DNA of 64,000 nt, taken from Lapidilactobacillus wuchangensis. GTDB lineage: Bacteria > Bacillota > Bacilli > Lactobacillales > Lactobacillaceae. The position numbers and the translations under genes are program-made. Shown here in pieces: positions 8,808-17,982 of the stretch; position 1 is the first letter of the stretch; each line of letters starts with the position of its first letter. The notes beneath the pieces are model-generated. The model had not been told where the DNA came from and did no database searches. It was given only the letters and a program-made list of their open reading frames with translations. The DNA is taken from assembly GCF_003946645.1 (NCBI RefSeq), contig NZ_RHOU01000002.1, positions 312,456 through 376,455 of the forward strand. The letters run 5' to 3'.

Positions 8808-9821
8808 ATGGCTGAGGGTATCTTAGTTAAGCAATTAGTAGATGCATTAAAATTGCACGTTATTTCAGGTAAGGAATTTTTAAATCAACGCCAAATTACA
8901 ATTAGCGATATTTCTCGTCCCGGTCTGGAATTGACTGGTTATTTCACTTACTATCCACATAATCGATTACAGGTTTTTGGTCGAACTGAGTCAGCTTTTG
9001 CTAGTAGTTTGACCAGTGAAGAACGCAAGGTTGTTGTTCGACGCATGTGTGAGAAAGATACGCCTGCTTTTATTATTAGTCGGGGGTTGCCAGCCACTCA
9101 AGAAATGATTGACGAAGCAACACGTGGTGGTGTGCCAATTCTGGGATCAGAATTACCAACGACGCGGTTATCCAGTGTCTTGACTGAATATTTGCATACG
9201 CAATTAGCCGAACGTCGCAGCATGCATGGTGTTTTAGTGGATGTTTATGGCTTAGGTGTTCTGATTGTTGGTAATTCTGGGGTTGGGAAAAGTGAAACCG
9301 CCTTGGAGCTGGTTAAACGTGGCCATCGATTAATTGCTGATGATCGGGTTGACGTTTACCAACGGGATGAAAACACGGTTGTTGGTGAAGCACCGCGGAT
9401 TTTAAAGAATTTAATGGAAATTCGTGGGATTGGTATTATTGATGTGATGAACTTGTTTGGCGCTGGTGCTGTCCGGACCGAGACGCCAATTTCCCTAATC
9501 GTCAACTTGGAGAACTGGCAGAAAGATCGGAATTATGATCGTTTAGGCAGTGACGAAAAGGTCCAAATGATTTTTGATGTGGCTGTTCCTAAAATCACGA
9601 TTCCTGTTAAAGTTGGTCGTAATTTGGCCATTATCATCGAAGTGGCGGCGATGAACTTCCGGGCTCGTTCCATGGGCTATGACGCTACCAAGGTCTTCGA
9701 ATCTAATTTAAGTTCATTGATTAAAGAGAACTCAATTGAAGACGAAGGGGCGGAGGCGGCTCAACAAGTGCCAACGAAACCTCAACCAGAAACTGAGAAA
9801 AAGGATGATCCTCATGATTAA
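8808..9821 (+). CDS. hprK: HPr kinase/phosphorylase
   Basis: Bifunctional enzyme that phosphorylates and dephosphorylates HPr at Ser46, the key step in CcpA-dependent carbon catabolite control. 337 aa from the ATG at 8808, which follows ATGGAGG. Walker A GNSGVGKS is near residues 155-162, and the family signature [11 protein letters not shown] near 205. The N-terminal MurF-like domain contains the GLPATQEMI region. The last 25 residues are a variable acidic/Gln-rich tail. The stop overlaps the lgt start by 8 bp; hprK-lgt coupling is usual in lactobacilli. Cre-like sites elsewhere in the window fit an active HprK/CcpA circuit. Confidence 0.96.
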   Translation: MAEGILVKQLVDALKLHVISGKEFLNQRQITISDISRPGLELTGYFTYYPHNRLQVFGRTESAFASSLTSEERKVVVRRMCEKDTPAFIISRGLPATQEMIDEATRGGVPILGSELPTTRLSSVLTEYLHTQLAERRSMHGVLVDVYGLGVLIVGNSGVGKSETALELVKRGHRLIADDRVDVYQRDENTVVGEAPRILKNLMEIRGIGIIDVMNLFGAGAVRTETPISLIVNLENWQKDRNYDRLGSDEKVQMIFDVAVPKITIPVKVGRNLAIIIEVAAMNFRARSMGYDATKVFESNLSSLIKENSIEDEGAEAAQQVPTKPQPETEKKDDPHD

Positions 9822-10659
9822 TTTTCTACTTGCTTTAAATCCAGTCGCCTTTTCCTTAGGTAGTTTACACGTTCGCTGGTATGGTATCATTATTACTTTC
9901 GGCGTTGTTTTGGCGGTTTACCTCAGTATGCGTGAGGCTCGGCGTCGCCAAATTGATCCAGATGATATTGTCGATTTGCTCTTTTGGATGTTGCCAATTT
10001 CCTTAGTTGGGGCGCGTTTGTATTATGTGATTTTTGAGTGGGGTTATTATTCCCAACATCCCGGTGATATTATTAAGATTTGGAACGGTGGGATTGCCAT
10101 TTATGGTGGCTTGATTGCCGCTGTGATCGTGTTACTGATTTTTTGTGCCCAGCGGGAAATTCCAGCCTGGCTATTATTGGACGTGCTGGCGCCAACGGTT
10201 ATTTTAGCGCAAGCAATTGGCCGCTGGGGCAACTTTATGAACCAAGAAGCCTTCGGTGCGAAAACCACGCTATCATTCTTACAATCGCTGCATTTGCCAC
10301 ACTTTATCGTGCAACAAATGTTAATTGACGGTGCTTATCGTCAGCCAACCTTCTTGTATGAATCAATGTGGAGTTTATTAGGTTTTATCTTGCTAATGAG
10401 CTTGCGGCATCGACCTCATTTATTCAAGCAAGGTGAAGTGTTCCTAAGTTACGTCATTTGGTATGCATTTGGTCGCATGTTTATTGAAGGCATGCGCACC
10501 GATAGTTTATATCTCTTTGGTCAAATCCGCGTTTCCCAATTATTATCAGCTGTGTTAGTTGTTGGCGGAATACTTTGGATCTGGCTACGCCGTCGAAACG
10601 AGCCACAAATCAAGTGGTATCTCGATGGTAATTATCAAGCCGCCAAGAAGCGTAATTAA
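9814..10659 (+). CDS. lgt: Prolipoprotein diacylglyceryl transferase
   Basis: Membrane enzyme that attaches diacylglycerol to the lipobox cysteine of prolipoproteins. 281 aa from ATG 9814, chosen because AAAGGATG precedes it and it gives the usual [16 protein letters not shown] start; the frame is open upstream inside hprK. The Lgt signature [13 protein letters not shown] is present around residues 135-147, along with [11 protein letters not shown] near 65-75 and the late [12 protein letters not shown] segment. About seven membrane helices. It overlaps hprK by 8 bp. Confidence 0.95.
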   Translation: MINFLLALNPVAFSLGSLHVRWYGIIITFGVVLAVYLSMREARRRQIDPDDIVDLLFWMLPISLVGARLYYVIFEWGYYSQHPGDIIKIWNGGIAIYGGLIAAVIVLLIFCAQREIPAWLLLDVLAPTVILAQAIGRWGNFMNQEAFGAKTTLSFLQSLHLPHFIVQQMLIDGAYRQPTFLYESMWSLLGFILLMSLRHRPHLFKQGEVFLSYVIWYAFGRMFIEGMRTDSLYLFGQIRVSQLLSAVLVVGGILWIWLRRRNEPQIKWYLDGNYQAAKKRN

Positions 10660-10670
10660 TGAAAATATTG

Positions 10671-10966
10671 TGGGCGTGCGTAGTGTTAAAGAACGCTGCT
10701 CCTCACAACTAATCTAATCGTGTTCGAAGCAGCAAATGGCTATGATTAACTTAAATAATTGCTCGATCGGCTATGCCGCTCAACCAATTATTTGAAGTTA
10801 CTCTACGCCAAAAGTGCGCTGCTTCTCACAACTAATCTAATCGTGTTCAAGTCGGTAAATGGCTAGGTGCAATTTAAATATTCACACGATCTGGTTACAC
10901 CAGCTCATGCAAATATTTGAAATTACACTACGCCAAAAACCCACCGACTTTCACAACTAATCTACT
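10671..10966. repeat. Element B tandem array (two copies plus a fragment) upstream of gpsA
   Basis: Two direct copies with a ~125 bp period (10719-10844 and 10845-10966), preceded by the 3' tail of another (10671-10718). Each folds as one long hairpin. Outer arms are GAAGCAGC/GCTGCTTC in copy 1 and AAGTCGGT/ACCGACTT in copy 2, so both sides change together. The middle stem is rich in TTAAATAATT/AATTATTTGAA, with a conserved GGCTA...CTACGCC pair. Apical stems are CGGC-TAT-GCCG and CTGGT-TAC-ACCAG. The tail CACAACTAATCTA is conserved. It fills the 322 bp lgt-gpsA gap; a third copy lies at 24438-24552. Confidence 0.85.
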
Positions 10967-10981
10967 AAGGAGTGAATTTTT

Positions 10982-12007
10982 TTGTCAGTAAAAATTGCAG
11001 TTTTAGGTGCTGGGTCTTGGGGCACTGTTTTAGCCGATTTACTTGCCAATAATGGCCATGATGTCAAACTTTGGGGTAATAGCGCTGAAACAGCTGCTGA
11101 AATTAATGACTATCACACCAATAAGCATTATTTACCTGAATTTAAAGTCAGTCCAAAAGTGGAAGCAACTTTGGATTTAAAAGCAACGTTGGCAGATGTT
11201 CAAGCTATTTTGTTTGTTATTCCAACAGCAGCAATGCGCATTGTTGCCAAGCAAGTGGCACCAATTTTAGCAGAAACAGGTGCTAAGCCAATTATTATTA
11301 GTGCCACGAAAGGCTTGGAGCAAAATAGCCATAAGCGGATTTCGCAGATTATTAATGATGAATTTCCGGCTGAATTAGCAGAAGGTTTAGTTATTTTCTC
11401 AGGTCCTAGTCATGCTGAAGATGTGGCAACTCATGATATTACGTCGTTAACCGTTGCCTCGCAAAATATTGGTGATGCTGAATGGGTGCAATCCATTTTC
11501 ATGAATGATTATTTCCGGCTGTATACTAATGATGATATGGTCGGCGTTGAATTAGGCGGCGCCCTTAAAAATGTGATTGCCATTGGCGCCGGGATTCTTC
11601 ATGGCCTCGGCTATGGTGACAATACTAAGGCAGCTTTGATCACCCGCGGCTTGGCTGAAATCAGCCGTTTGGGGATTGAAATGGGGGCTAATCCGCTAAC
11701 TTTCATGGGCTTGTCTGGCATTGGCGATTTGATTGTCACTTGTACCAGTGTGCATTCCCGTAATTGGCGTTGTGGTAATGCCTTGGGTCAAGGCCAGAAG
11801 TTGGATGAAGTTTTAGCCAACATGGGTCAAGTTGTTGAAGGCGTGGGGACAGCCAAGGCCGCTCATGAATTGGCGGAACAACATCACGTCGAAATGCCAA
11901 TTTCCGAAAGTATTTACCGTGTTTTGTATGAAGATGCCAATGTTGAAGATGAAATCACCAAGTTGATGCAACGTCGTGGTCGCCGAGAAATGGACTTCCA
12001 ACGTTAA
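10982..12007 (+). CDS. gpsA: Glycerol-3-phosphate dehydrogenase [NAD(P)+]
   Basis: Reduces dihydroxyacetone phosphate to sn-glycerol-3-phosphate for phospholipid and teichoic acid synthesis. 341 aa, normal length. The N-terminal Rossmann motif is GAGSWGT (residues 8-14); the catalytic segment GGALKNVIAIGAGILHGLG is near 192-210; the substrate motif GLSGIGDLIVTCTS is near 240-255. The start is TTG at 10982 after AAGGAG. In many lactobacilli galU follows gpsA; here trxB follows directly. Confidence 0.95.
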   Translation: MSVKIAVLGAGSWGTVLADLLANNGHDVKLWGNSAETAAEINDYHTNKHYLPEFKVSPKVEATLDLKATLADVQAILFVIPTAAMRIVAKQVAPILAETGAKPIIISATKGLEQNSHKRISQIINDEFPAELAEGLVIFSGPSHAEDVATHDITSLTVASQNIGDAEWVQSIFMNDYFRLYTNDDMVGVELGGALKNVIAIGAGILHGLGYGDNTKAALITRGLAEISRLGIEMGANPLTFMGLSGIGDLIVTCTSVHSRNWRCGNALGQGQKLDEVLANMGQVVEGVGTAKAAHELAEQHHVEMPISESIYRVLYEDANVEDEITKLMQRRGRREMDFQR

Positions 12008-12053
12008 TTTTTACAAACTAGACAAGAAAAGTTTTAGCAGAGAAACATTTTAG

Positions 12054-12082
12054 TGGACATTTCTGCTCAGAGCCGTTATAGT
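12054..12082 (+). promoter_or_regulatory. Promoter of trxB
   Basis: -35 TGGACA (12054-12059), 17 nt spacer, -10 TATAGT (12077-12082), ending 32 bp before the trxB ATG. Confidence 0.65.
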
Positions 12083-12113
12083 ATTACTTATAAAAAGTAA
12101 GGGAGATTTGGCC

Positions 12114-13061
12114 ATGGTTAAAAAATATGATGTCATTGTCATTGGCGCTGGTCCTGGCGGGATGACGGCTGCTTTGTATGCCTCACGGTCTAACTTGTCC
12201 GTTTTGATGCTAGATCGGGGTATTTACGGTGGTCAAATGAACAACACGGCTGCCATTGAAAACTATCCTGGATTTAAATCAATTTTAGGGCCAGAATTAG
12301 GCGAAAAAATGTATGCTTCAGCAACTCAATTTGGGGCTGAATATACTTATGGCACCGTGAAGTCAGTTGTTGACCATCATGATTACAAGACAATTGTGAC
12401 TGATGATGGCGAGTACGAAGCAAAAGCTGTCATTATTGCCACTGGTGCTGAACATCGCCATTTAGGTGTGCCTGGTGAAGAGAAATATTCTGGCCGCGGT
12501 GTGTCTTACTGCGCGGTCTGCGATGGGGCTTTCTTCAAGGGTAAAGAAGTTGCGGTCATTGGTGGCGGCGACTCAGCCGTTGAAGAGGGGATTTACTTAG
12601 CCCAATTAGCTAGCAAAGTAACGATTGTTCATCGCCGTGACAGTTTACGGGCGCAGAAGATTTTACAACGTCGTGCTTTTGCGAATGAGAAAATTGAGTT
12701 CGTTTGGAATGCTGACGTTCAAGAAATTGTTGGTGATGATCAGAAGATTACGGCCGTCCGTTATCGCGATAAAGTGACTAACGAAGAGCATGATTTGCCA
12801 GCTACTGGTGTCTTTATTTATGTGGGGATCGAACCAATGACGGAACCATTTAAAGATTTAGGCATTTTGGATGAAGCTGGTTGGATCAAGACTGACGAAA
12901 CTAGTCATACAGCTGTTCCTGGTATCTTTGCGGTTGGCGATGTTCGTCAGAAACACTTACGCCAAATTGCGAACGCGGTTGGCGAAGGTGGCTTAGCTGG
13001 ACAAGCTGCTTTTGATTATTTACAAGATTTACAAGATGAAACACAGGCTGTTAAAGCATAA
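12114..13061 (+). CDS. trxB: Thioredoxin reductase
   Basis: NADPH-dependent flavoenzyme that reduces thioredoxin, 315 aa. FAD motif GAGPGGMTAALYASR lies near residues 10-24. The redox pair is C-A-V-C in SYCAVCDGAFF (Cys133/Cys136). The NADPH Rossmann motif is GGGDSAVEE, and the second FAD motif GIFAVGDVRQKHLRQI is near the C-terminus. I prefer the ATG at 12114 (AGGGAG upstream) to an in-frame TTG six bases earlier. It has its own promoter and terminator, so it is probably monocistronic. Confidence 0.96.
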   Translation: MVKKYDVIVIGAGPGGMTAALYASRSNLSVLMLDRGIYGGQMNNTAAIENYPGFKSILGPELGEKMYASATQFGAEYTYGTVKSVVDHHDYKTIVTDDGEYEAKAVIIATGAEHRHLGVPGEEKYSGRGVSYCAVCDGAFFKGKEVAVIGGGDSAVEEGIYLAQLASKVTIVHRRDSLRAQKILQRRAFANEKIEFVWNADVQEIVGDDQKITAVRYRDKVTNEEHDLPATGVFIYVGIEPMTEPFKDLGILDEAGWIKTDETSHTAVPGIFAVGDVRQKHLRQIANAVGEGGLAGQAAFDYLQDLQDETQAVKA

Positions 13062-13076
13062 TTCAAAATATTTAAG

Positions 13077-13118
13077 GAGCGTCTTGTCATTCAAGTTGAG
13101 TGGCAAGACGCTTTTTTT
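13077..13118 (+). terminator. Terminator of trxB
   Basis: AGCGTCTTGTCA / TGGCAAGACGCT hairpin followed by T7, just downstream of the trxB stop. Confidence 0.85.
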
Positions 13119-13130
13119 GCTTTTTTGAGT

Positions 13131-13230
13131 AAAACACGAACATTATATTTTATAAATTTATTTACATTCGTCCAATATTATATTATGATAGTAAATGGCT
13201 TTTAAAAATAGCAAAACACGAACATTAATA
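13131..13230 (+). promoter_or_regulatory. Promoter with two candidate PurBox sites upstream of the purine permease
   Basis: -35 TTTACA (13161-13166), 17 nt spacer, -10 TATGAT (13184-13189). The 14-base motif AAAACACGAACATTA occurs twice in direct orientation (13131-13145 and 13213-13227), once upstream of the -35 and once downstream of the -10. It resembles the PurR binding box (CGAAC followed by an A/T-rich tail). PurR control of a purine permease would be expected, but the repressor is not in the window. Confidence 0.6.
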
Positions 13231-13243
13231 AAGGGTGGACGAT

Positions 13244-14560
13244 ATGCGAACACAGTTGGAGAATTATTTTCAGTTTGAAGAATTAGGTACTTCATGGCGG
13301 CGCGAGTTGATTGCCGGGTTAACGACTTTTGTTAGCATGTCATATATTTTATTTGTTAATCCCAGCGTTTTAGGGGCAGCTGGAATGAATAAAGGGGCTG
13401 TTTTTACGGCCACTGCTTTGGCTAGTGCTTTTGGCTGTTTGGTGATGGGAATTTTAGCGCGCTATCCGATTGCTTCAGCACCAGCGCTAGGAATTAACGC
13501 CTTTTTTGCTTATACTGTTGTGATCGGCATGAAGATTCCTTGGCAAACAGCTTTAACTGGCGTGTTTGTTGCGTCACTGATTTTTATTCTGATTACCGTT
13601 TTAAAATTACGCGAAAAAATTATTAATGCGATCCCCGCGGATTTGAAATTCGCGATTTCTTCAGGGATTGGCTTGTTTATTGCTTTTATTGGTTTACAAG
13701 GCGGCGGGCTGATCATAGCCAATAAATCGACGGTGGTTGGTTTAGGTTCGCTGCAGACACCAAGTACTTGGTTGACGATTTTTGGCTTATTGATCACTGT
13801 CATTTTAATGATTCGCAAAGTTCCGGGAGCGATTTTCGTCGGGATGTTTGCCACCTCAGTTTTAGGGATCGTCACTAAAATGATTCCTTTACCAAAAGGC
13901 ATCATTTCTGGCGCGCCTAGCTTAGCACCAACTTTTGGCGTTGCCTTTAAAAATGTTGGCCAAATTAATACCTTGCAAATGTGGGTCGTGGTGTTAACCT
14001 TCCTGCTAGTGACTTTCTTCGATACGGCCGGTACTTTAGTAGGCTTGGCCCAACAAGCTGGATTTATGAAAGACAATAAAATGCCTCGTGTCGGTAAAGC
14101 TTTGGCGGCTGATTCTTCCGCCATGCTGGTTGGCTCAATTCTAGGGACTTCACCAGTTGGCGCCTATGTTGAATCATCAGCTGGGATTGCTGTTGGTGGT
14201 CGCTCCGGAATGACCGCAGTATTTACTGGGTTGTTCTTTATCTTGGGCATGTTCTTCTCGCCATTATTATCAGTTGTTACTAGCCAAGTAACGGCGCCAG
14301 CACTGATTATTGTTGGGGTATTGATGGCCTCATCATTGACTAAAATTGATTGGGCTCATTTAGAAATCGCCGTGCCATCGTTCTTGATTGTCATTGGGAT
14401 GCCGTTGACTTATTCAATTTCTGACGGGATGGCCTTAGGTTTGATCACTTATCCTATTTTCATGATTGCTGCTAAACGTGGCAAAGAAGTTTCAGCAGTG
14501 ATGTATGGTTTAGCGATTATCTTTGTCGGCTTCCTGTGGATCCTAAATGTTGGTCATTAA
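13244..14560 (+). CDS. pbuG: NCS2 family purine permease (hypoxanthine/guanine type)
   Basis: Membrane permease of the AzgA/PbuG branch of the NCS2 family, importing hypoxanthine/guanine (or adenine) by proton symport. 438 aa from ATG 13244 after AAAGGGTGG. The N-terminal block FEELGTSWRRELIAGLTTF and the next segment MSYILFVNPSVLG are diagnostic of this branch. The later conserved GTLVGLAQQAG and the TSPVGAYVESSAGI motif are also present. About 12-14 hydrophobic helices. It is a single transcription unit with no obvious own terminator; repeat module M3 begins ~20 bp after the stop. Exact base specificity cannot be read from sequence. Confidence 0.9.
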   Translation: MRTQLENYFQFEELGTSWRRELIAGLTTFVSMSYILFVNPSVLGAAGMNKGAVFTATALASAFGCLVMGILARYPIASAPALGINAFFAYTVVIGMKIPWQTALTGVFVASLIFILITVLKLREKIINAIPADLKFAISSGIGLFIAFIGLQGGGLIIANKSTVVGLGSLQTPSTWLTIFGLLITVILMIRKVPGAIFVGMFATSVLGIVTKMIPLPKGIISGAPSLAPTFGVAFKNVGQINTLQMWVVVLTFLLVTFFDTAGTLVGLAQQAGFMKDNKMPRVGKALAADSSAMLVGSILGTSPVGAYVESSAGIAVGGRSGMTAVFTGLFFILGMFFSPLLSVVTSQVTAPALIIVGVLMASSLTKIDWAHLEIAVPSFLIVIGMPLTYSISDGMALGLITYPIFMIAAKRGKEVSAVMYGLAIIFVGFLWILNVGH

Positions 14561-14579
14561 TGATTGGTTTGTGTTATTG

Positions 14580-15215
14580 ATTTAGGTCGCTGCCTAGTCG
14601 AGAGCGGCAGGGACCCAGCAATTTTATGGGCGTCCAGCCTTCCCCAATTTGGAGAGGTGGTGGCGGCGCAATTTTGTGGGCGTGGAACGCCATGGGCATT
14701 GATTTAAGCTTTTGTTACACAAAATCTTAAATACAAGCCTTATACTAAGTGCTAAAGCACTAAGTATAATTTCATGGCTGACGCCAATTGCGCCGCCACC
14801 ACCTGTTGAAACTAACAGAATTCAGCACCACTATTTGGCCGGACCAGATTGTGGTAAAACAAAAGTGGTGTGACAATCTCTACGGATAGAGTTGTCACAC
14901 CACTTTTTTTGTGCCATTTAACTATTTTAATGAATGAATTAAGTTAATGAATCCCACTAACACTGCCTTAAAAACTAACAAATGTGCATGCGCTACATCA
15001 ACTCCAGACGGAATGGAGGGATCTTGGCGTCAGCCGCCAAATTATCGTTGGTGCTTCAGCACTTACGATAAGACCTGTATTGAAGACTTTTGAAAAAAGG
15101 CTTCAATCAGCGTCGGCCGCGTTCCACGCCAAGCAGCCCGGAATGCAGTCAGAACTGGCCCTGTTTTATCACCTTCATCAGTCTTTAGCGATTTTGAACT
15201 TATTTTAGGAGTAGC
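14580..15215 (+). repeat. Composite structured repeat module M3 (purine permease/pgm interval)
   Basis: Standard module with a nested start. A truncated type-1 5' end (14584-14634) is followed by a complete type-1 unit (14653-14803) with perfect outer arms AGGTGGTGGCGGCGCAATT / AATTGCGCCGCCACCACCT. Its middle stem is GCCATG/CATGGC, inner hairpin TTTAAG/CTTAAA and hairpin TATACT-AGTGC/GCACT-AGTATA. Then come the central hairpin (14861-14910), the linker, and a forward type-2 unit (15001-15167; CTTGGCGT/ACGCCAAG, TATCGT-GTGC/GCAC-ACGATA). No coding gene seen in 14561-15394. Confidence 0.9.
14861..14910. terminator. Central bidirectional hairpin of M3
   Basis: AAAAGTGGTGTGACAA-CTCTA / TAGAG-TTGTCACACCACTTTT plus additional Ts. 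As the only terminator-like structure after the purine permease, it probably ends that transcript. Confidence 0.8.
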
Positions 15216-15338
15216 CTCAATCAACGATAATTGCTTTCTGCAATGAGTAAATTCGCGACGATCTTTGCAATCAATTCGTGTTTAATGTTGAATAGCTTTT
15301 TGTCAGTCACAAGCGAAGCAGTAAGATAGGTTAAAGGC

Positions 15339-15366
15339 TTTTCATTGGGGCAAAATCCGCTATAAT
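15339..15366 (+). promoter_or_regulatory. Candidate promoter of pgm
   Basis: Consensus -10 TATAAT (15361-15366) 29 bp before the pgm ATG; the best -35 is TTTTCA (15339-15344) with a 16 nt spacer, which is a weak match. Confidence 0.5.
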
Positions 15367-15394
15367 AGAATTATTGATGAAAGGTGGTATTTGG

Positions 15395-17113
15395 ATGAGT
15401 TGGCAAGAAAATTATCAACGCTGGCAACAAGCAAGTTTAACAGCGGATTTAAGTAAAGAATTAAAGGCAATGGCTAGTGATGAGGCTATTTTGCAAGAGG
15501 CTTTCACGAACCCGATGAGTTTTGGGACTGCTGGTATGCGTGGCGTGATGGGCCCTGGGATCAATGCCATGAACATTTATACAGTTCAACAAGCAACTGA
15601 GGGCTTGGCCCAATTCATGGATCAACTTGACCCAGCACAAAAAAATGCTGGGGTTGCGATCAGCTATGATTCTCGTTACCATTCACAAGAATTTGCTTTT
15701 GCAGCAGCTGGTGTGTTGGGCGCACATCAGATCAAGAGTTTTGTTTTCGACAGTTTGCGGCCAACACCAGAATTGTCATTTGCAGTTCGTCATTTACACA
15801 CATATGCTGGGATCATGATTACAGCTAGTCATAACCCTAAGCAATATAATGGTTATAAAATTTACGGTCCTGATGGCGGCCAAATGCCACCAGAAGAAGT
15901 TGGTCAAATTGTTAATTATATTCAACAAGTGACTGATATTTTCGATATTAATGTGATGAGTGTGCCAGAATTACGGGCGGCTAAATTGTTACAATTGATT
16001 GGTGAAGATATTGATGAAGCTTATTTAGCCAAATTGGCGACTGTGACGATCAATCCAGAATTGATCAAGAAAGTTGCTGCTGATTTGTCCGTGGTTTATT
16101 CGCCACTGCACGGCACTGGTAAAGTGCTTTATGATCGAGTTTTCCGGACGGCTGGCTTAACTAAAATCAGCGTTGTTCCTGAACAAGCTATTCTTGATCC
16201 TGAATTTGCGACCACACCATTCCCTAATCCTGAATTTGCCCAAACGTTTACTTTGGCAAAGAAAATTGGTGCTGAAAAATCAGCCGATTTGTTGATTGCC
16301 ACTGATCCAGATGCCGATCGCCTTGGTGCTGCAGTTCGTCAACCAGATGGTGATTACCAATTATTAACTGGTAATCAAATTGCAGCTTTAATGGTAAATT
16401 ATATTTTAGATGCCCATCGCTTGGCTGGTAATTTGCCAGCAGATGGTTGTGTTGTCAAGTCAATTGTTTCCAGTGAATTCCCAGCTAAAATCGCGGCCCA
16501 CTATGGCATTGAAACGCGGAATGTTTTAACTGGTTTCAAATATATTGGCGAACAAATCGAACAAATGGAAGTGACTGGCCAAGGCCACTTCATGTTTGGT
16601 TTTGAAGAAAGTTACGGTTACTTGGTTAAACCATTTGTCCGTGATAAAGATGCCATGCAAGCTTCAGTGATGCTGGCTGAAGTTGCCGCCTATTATCGTG
16701 AAAAGGGCATGACTATGTATGATGGTTTACAGAGCTTGTATGCTGAATATGGTCATTTCCAAGAACGAACAGTTTCCTTTGATTTTGAAGGTTTAGCTGG
16801 TCAAGAAAAGATGAAACAAGTCATGGCTGCTTTCCGTAAGCAACCACTTGAAGCAGTTGCTGGTGTGAAGGTTGCTGCTCATGAAGATTATTTAGCCCAA
16901 ACACATACTGAAAATGGTCAAGTAAGTGCTTTGGCGTTACCAAAGGCTGACGTGTTGAAGTATTATTTGGCTGATGATACTTGGATCGCCGTTCGCCCTT
17001 CAGGTACCGAACCAAAAATCAAGCTTTACTTCGGGGTTGTTGCCGAAGATGAAGCTGCTGGTAAGGCCAAACTTGATGCTTACCAAAAAGAATTAAGTAC
17101 GCGCTTGAAATAG
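15395..17113 (+). CDS. pgm: Phosphoglucomutase / phosphomannomutase (alpha-D-phosphohexomutase)
   Basis: Interconverts glucose-1-phosphate and glucose-6-phosphate, feeding UDP-glucose and cell-wall polymer synthesis. 572 aa, the length of the PgcA-type enzyme of Firmicutes. The catalytic phosphoserine loop is ITASHNPKQYNGYK (about residues 140-153), the Mg-binding loop TDPDADRLG (about 305-313), the sugar-binding loop FGFEESYGYL, and the phosphate-binding loop RPSGTEPKIKLY near the end. ATG 15395 follows AAAGGTGG; an upstream in-frame start at 15374 lacks such a site. Followed by its own terminator. Confidence 0.95.
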   Translation: MSWQENYQRWQQASLTADLSKELKAMASDEAILQEAFTNPMSFGTAGMRGVMGPGINAMNIYTVQQATEGLAQFMDQLDPAQKNAGVAISYDSRYHSQEFAFAAAGVLGAHQIKSFVFDSLRPTPELSFAVRHLHTYAGIMITASHNPKQYNGYKIYGPDGGQMPPEEVGQIVNYIQQVTDIFDINVMSVPELRAAKLLQLIGEDIDEAYLAKLATVTINPELIKKVAADLSVVYSPLHGTGKVLYDRVFRTAGLTKISVVPEQAILDPEFATTPFPNPEFAQTFTLAKKIGAEKSADLLIATDPDADRLGAAVRQPDGDYQLLTGNQIAALMVNYILDAHRLAGNLPADGCVVKSIVSSEFPAKIAAHYGIETRNVLTGFKYIGEQIEQMEVTGQGHFMFGFEESYGYLVKPFVRDKDAMQASVMLAEVAAYYREKGMTMYDGLQSLYAEYGHFQERTVSFDFEGLAGQEKMKQVMAAFRKQPLEAVAGVKVAAHEDYLAQTHTENGQVSALALPKADVLKYYLADDTWIAVRPSGTEPKIKLYFGVVAEDEAAGKAKLDAYQKELSTRLK

Positions 17114-17130
17114 TCAACTCATTATAATTA

Positions 17131-17166
17131 AGAACTGCTAGCTAAGTTTGCTGGCAGTTCTTTTAT
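17131..17166 (+). terminator. Terminator of pgm
   Basis: AGAACTGCTAGC / GCTGGCAGTTCT hairpin followed by a T-rich run. Confidence 0.85.
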
Positions 17167-17322
17167 TTTTGCTGAGAAGCGCGTTTGGAAGAATTGGGTC
17201 GCCATCTTTTAATCAATTTTTTCTAATTTAAAACGTTGTCAACGAGAAATGATGGTTTACGGACGGAATTAGTTATGCTAAGATAGTAAAAATTTATCTA
17301 AAATCAATTAGGGGGCTATCTT

Positions 17323-17961
17323 ATGAGCATGCATGCGTATATCCAAGGTTTAGCAAATTTAGAGAGTATTAATCGAGCACCAGGATTCTTTAAGTATCAG
17401 GAACATTCAGTTGCTGCTCATTCGTTTCGAGTTGCTGAGATTGCCCAGTTACTTGGCGATATTGAAGAAGTAAATGGCGCAGAAGTTAATTGGCAATTAT
17501 TGTACGAGAAGGCCTTAAATCATGACTACACGGAACGTTTTATTGGTGATATTAAAACGCCGGTCAAATATGCGACCCACGAGTTACGTCATCAATTAGC
17601 CGAAGTTGAAGAAAAGTTGACCAGCAACTTTATTCATAATGAAGTGCCAGAATTCTTGCAGGAACGTTATACGCGGCGCTTGAGTGAGGGAAAGGATGAT
17701 ACCTTAGAAGGCCAAATTTTGTCGATTTCTGATAAGGTCGATCTTTTGTATGAATCATTTGGCGAAATTGAAAAGGGCAATCCCCAATCAGTCTTTCTCG
17801 ATATTTTCCGCGAGAGTTTGTCGACGATTTTATTATTCCAAAGCCGGCCCTCAGTTCAGTACTTCTTGAAAGAAATCTTGCCTGATTTATTAAGCGAAGA
17901 TTTTGCCGACCGCGAGAAATTAATTGATGTGACCAAAGAATTAATGCCAGAACGAGCGTAA
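17323..17961 (+). CDS. HD-domain hydrolase, YfbR-like (5'-nucleotidase type)
   Basis: 212 aa HD-superfamily metal-dependent phosphohydrolase. The metal ligands are visible: SVAAHSFRVAEIA (first His, near residue 31), the HD dyad in LNHDYTERFIGDIKTP (near 66-80) and a later Asp in SISDKVDLLYESFGE. The N-terminal YIQGLANLESINRAPGFFKY segment resembles YfbR 5'-deoxynucleotidases, which act on dNMPs. ATG 17323 follows AGGGGGC. It is transcribed alone; module M4 begins ~25 bp after the stop and no separate terminator is seen. Substrate is inferred from family. Confidence 0.75.
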   Translation: MSMHAYIQGLANLESINRAPGFFKYQEHSVAAHSFRVAEIAQLLGDIEEVNGAEVNWQLLYEKALNHDYTERFIGDIKTPVKYATHELRHQLAEVEEKLTSNFIHNEVPEFLQERYTRRLSEGKDDTLEGQILSISDKVDLLYESFGEIEKGNPQSVFLDIFRESLSTILLFQSRPSVQYFLKEILPDLLSEDFADREKLIDVTKELMPERA

Positions 17962-17982
17962 GATTGTTTTTGAATTTTATTC

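Noticed and set aside
10671..10966. Known riboswitch or T-box leader upstream of gpsA
   Set aside because: No T-box motif, specifier loop or recognisable riboswitch core; the tandem period and the third copy near another gene fit a repeat element better.
12031..12068. Terminator of gpsA (AGCAGA...TCTGCT hairpin)
   Set aside because: The stem has a bulge, there is no T-run, and it overlaps the trxB promoter; too weak to call.
13510..14124. 204-codon antisense frame under the purine permease
   Set aside because: Typical antisense shadow of a hydrophobic transporter gene; no ribosome site and rich in Lys/Pro/Thr.
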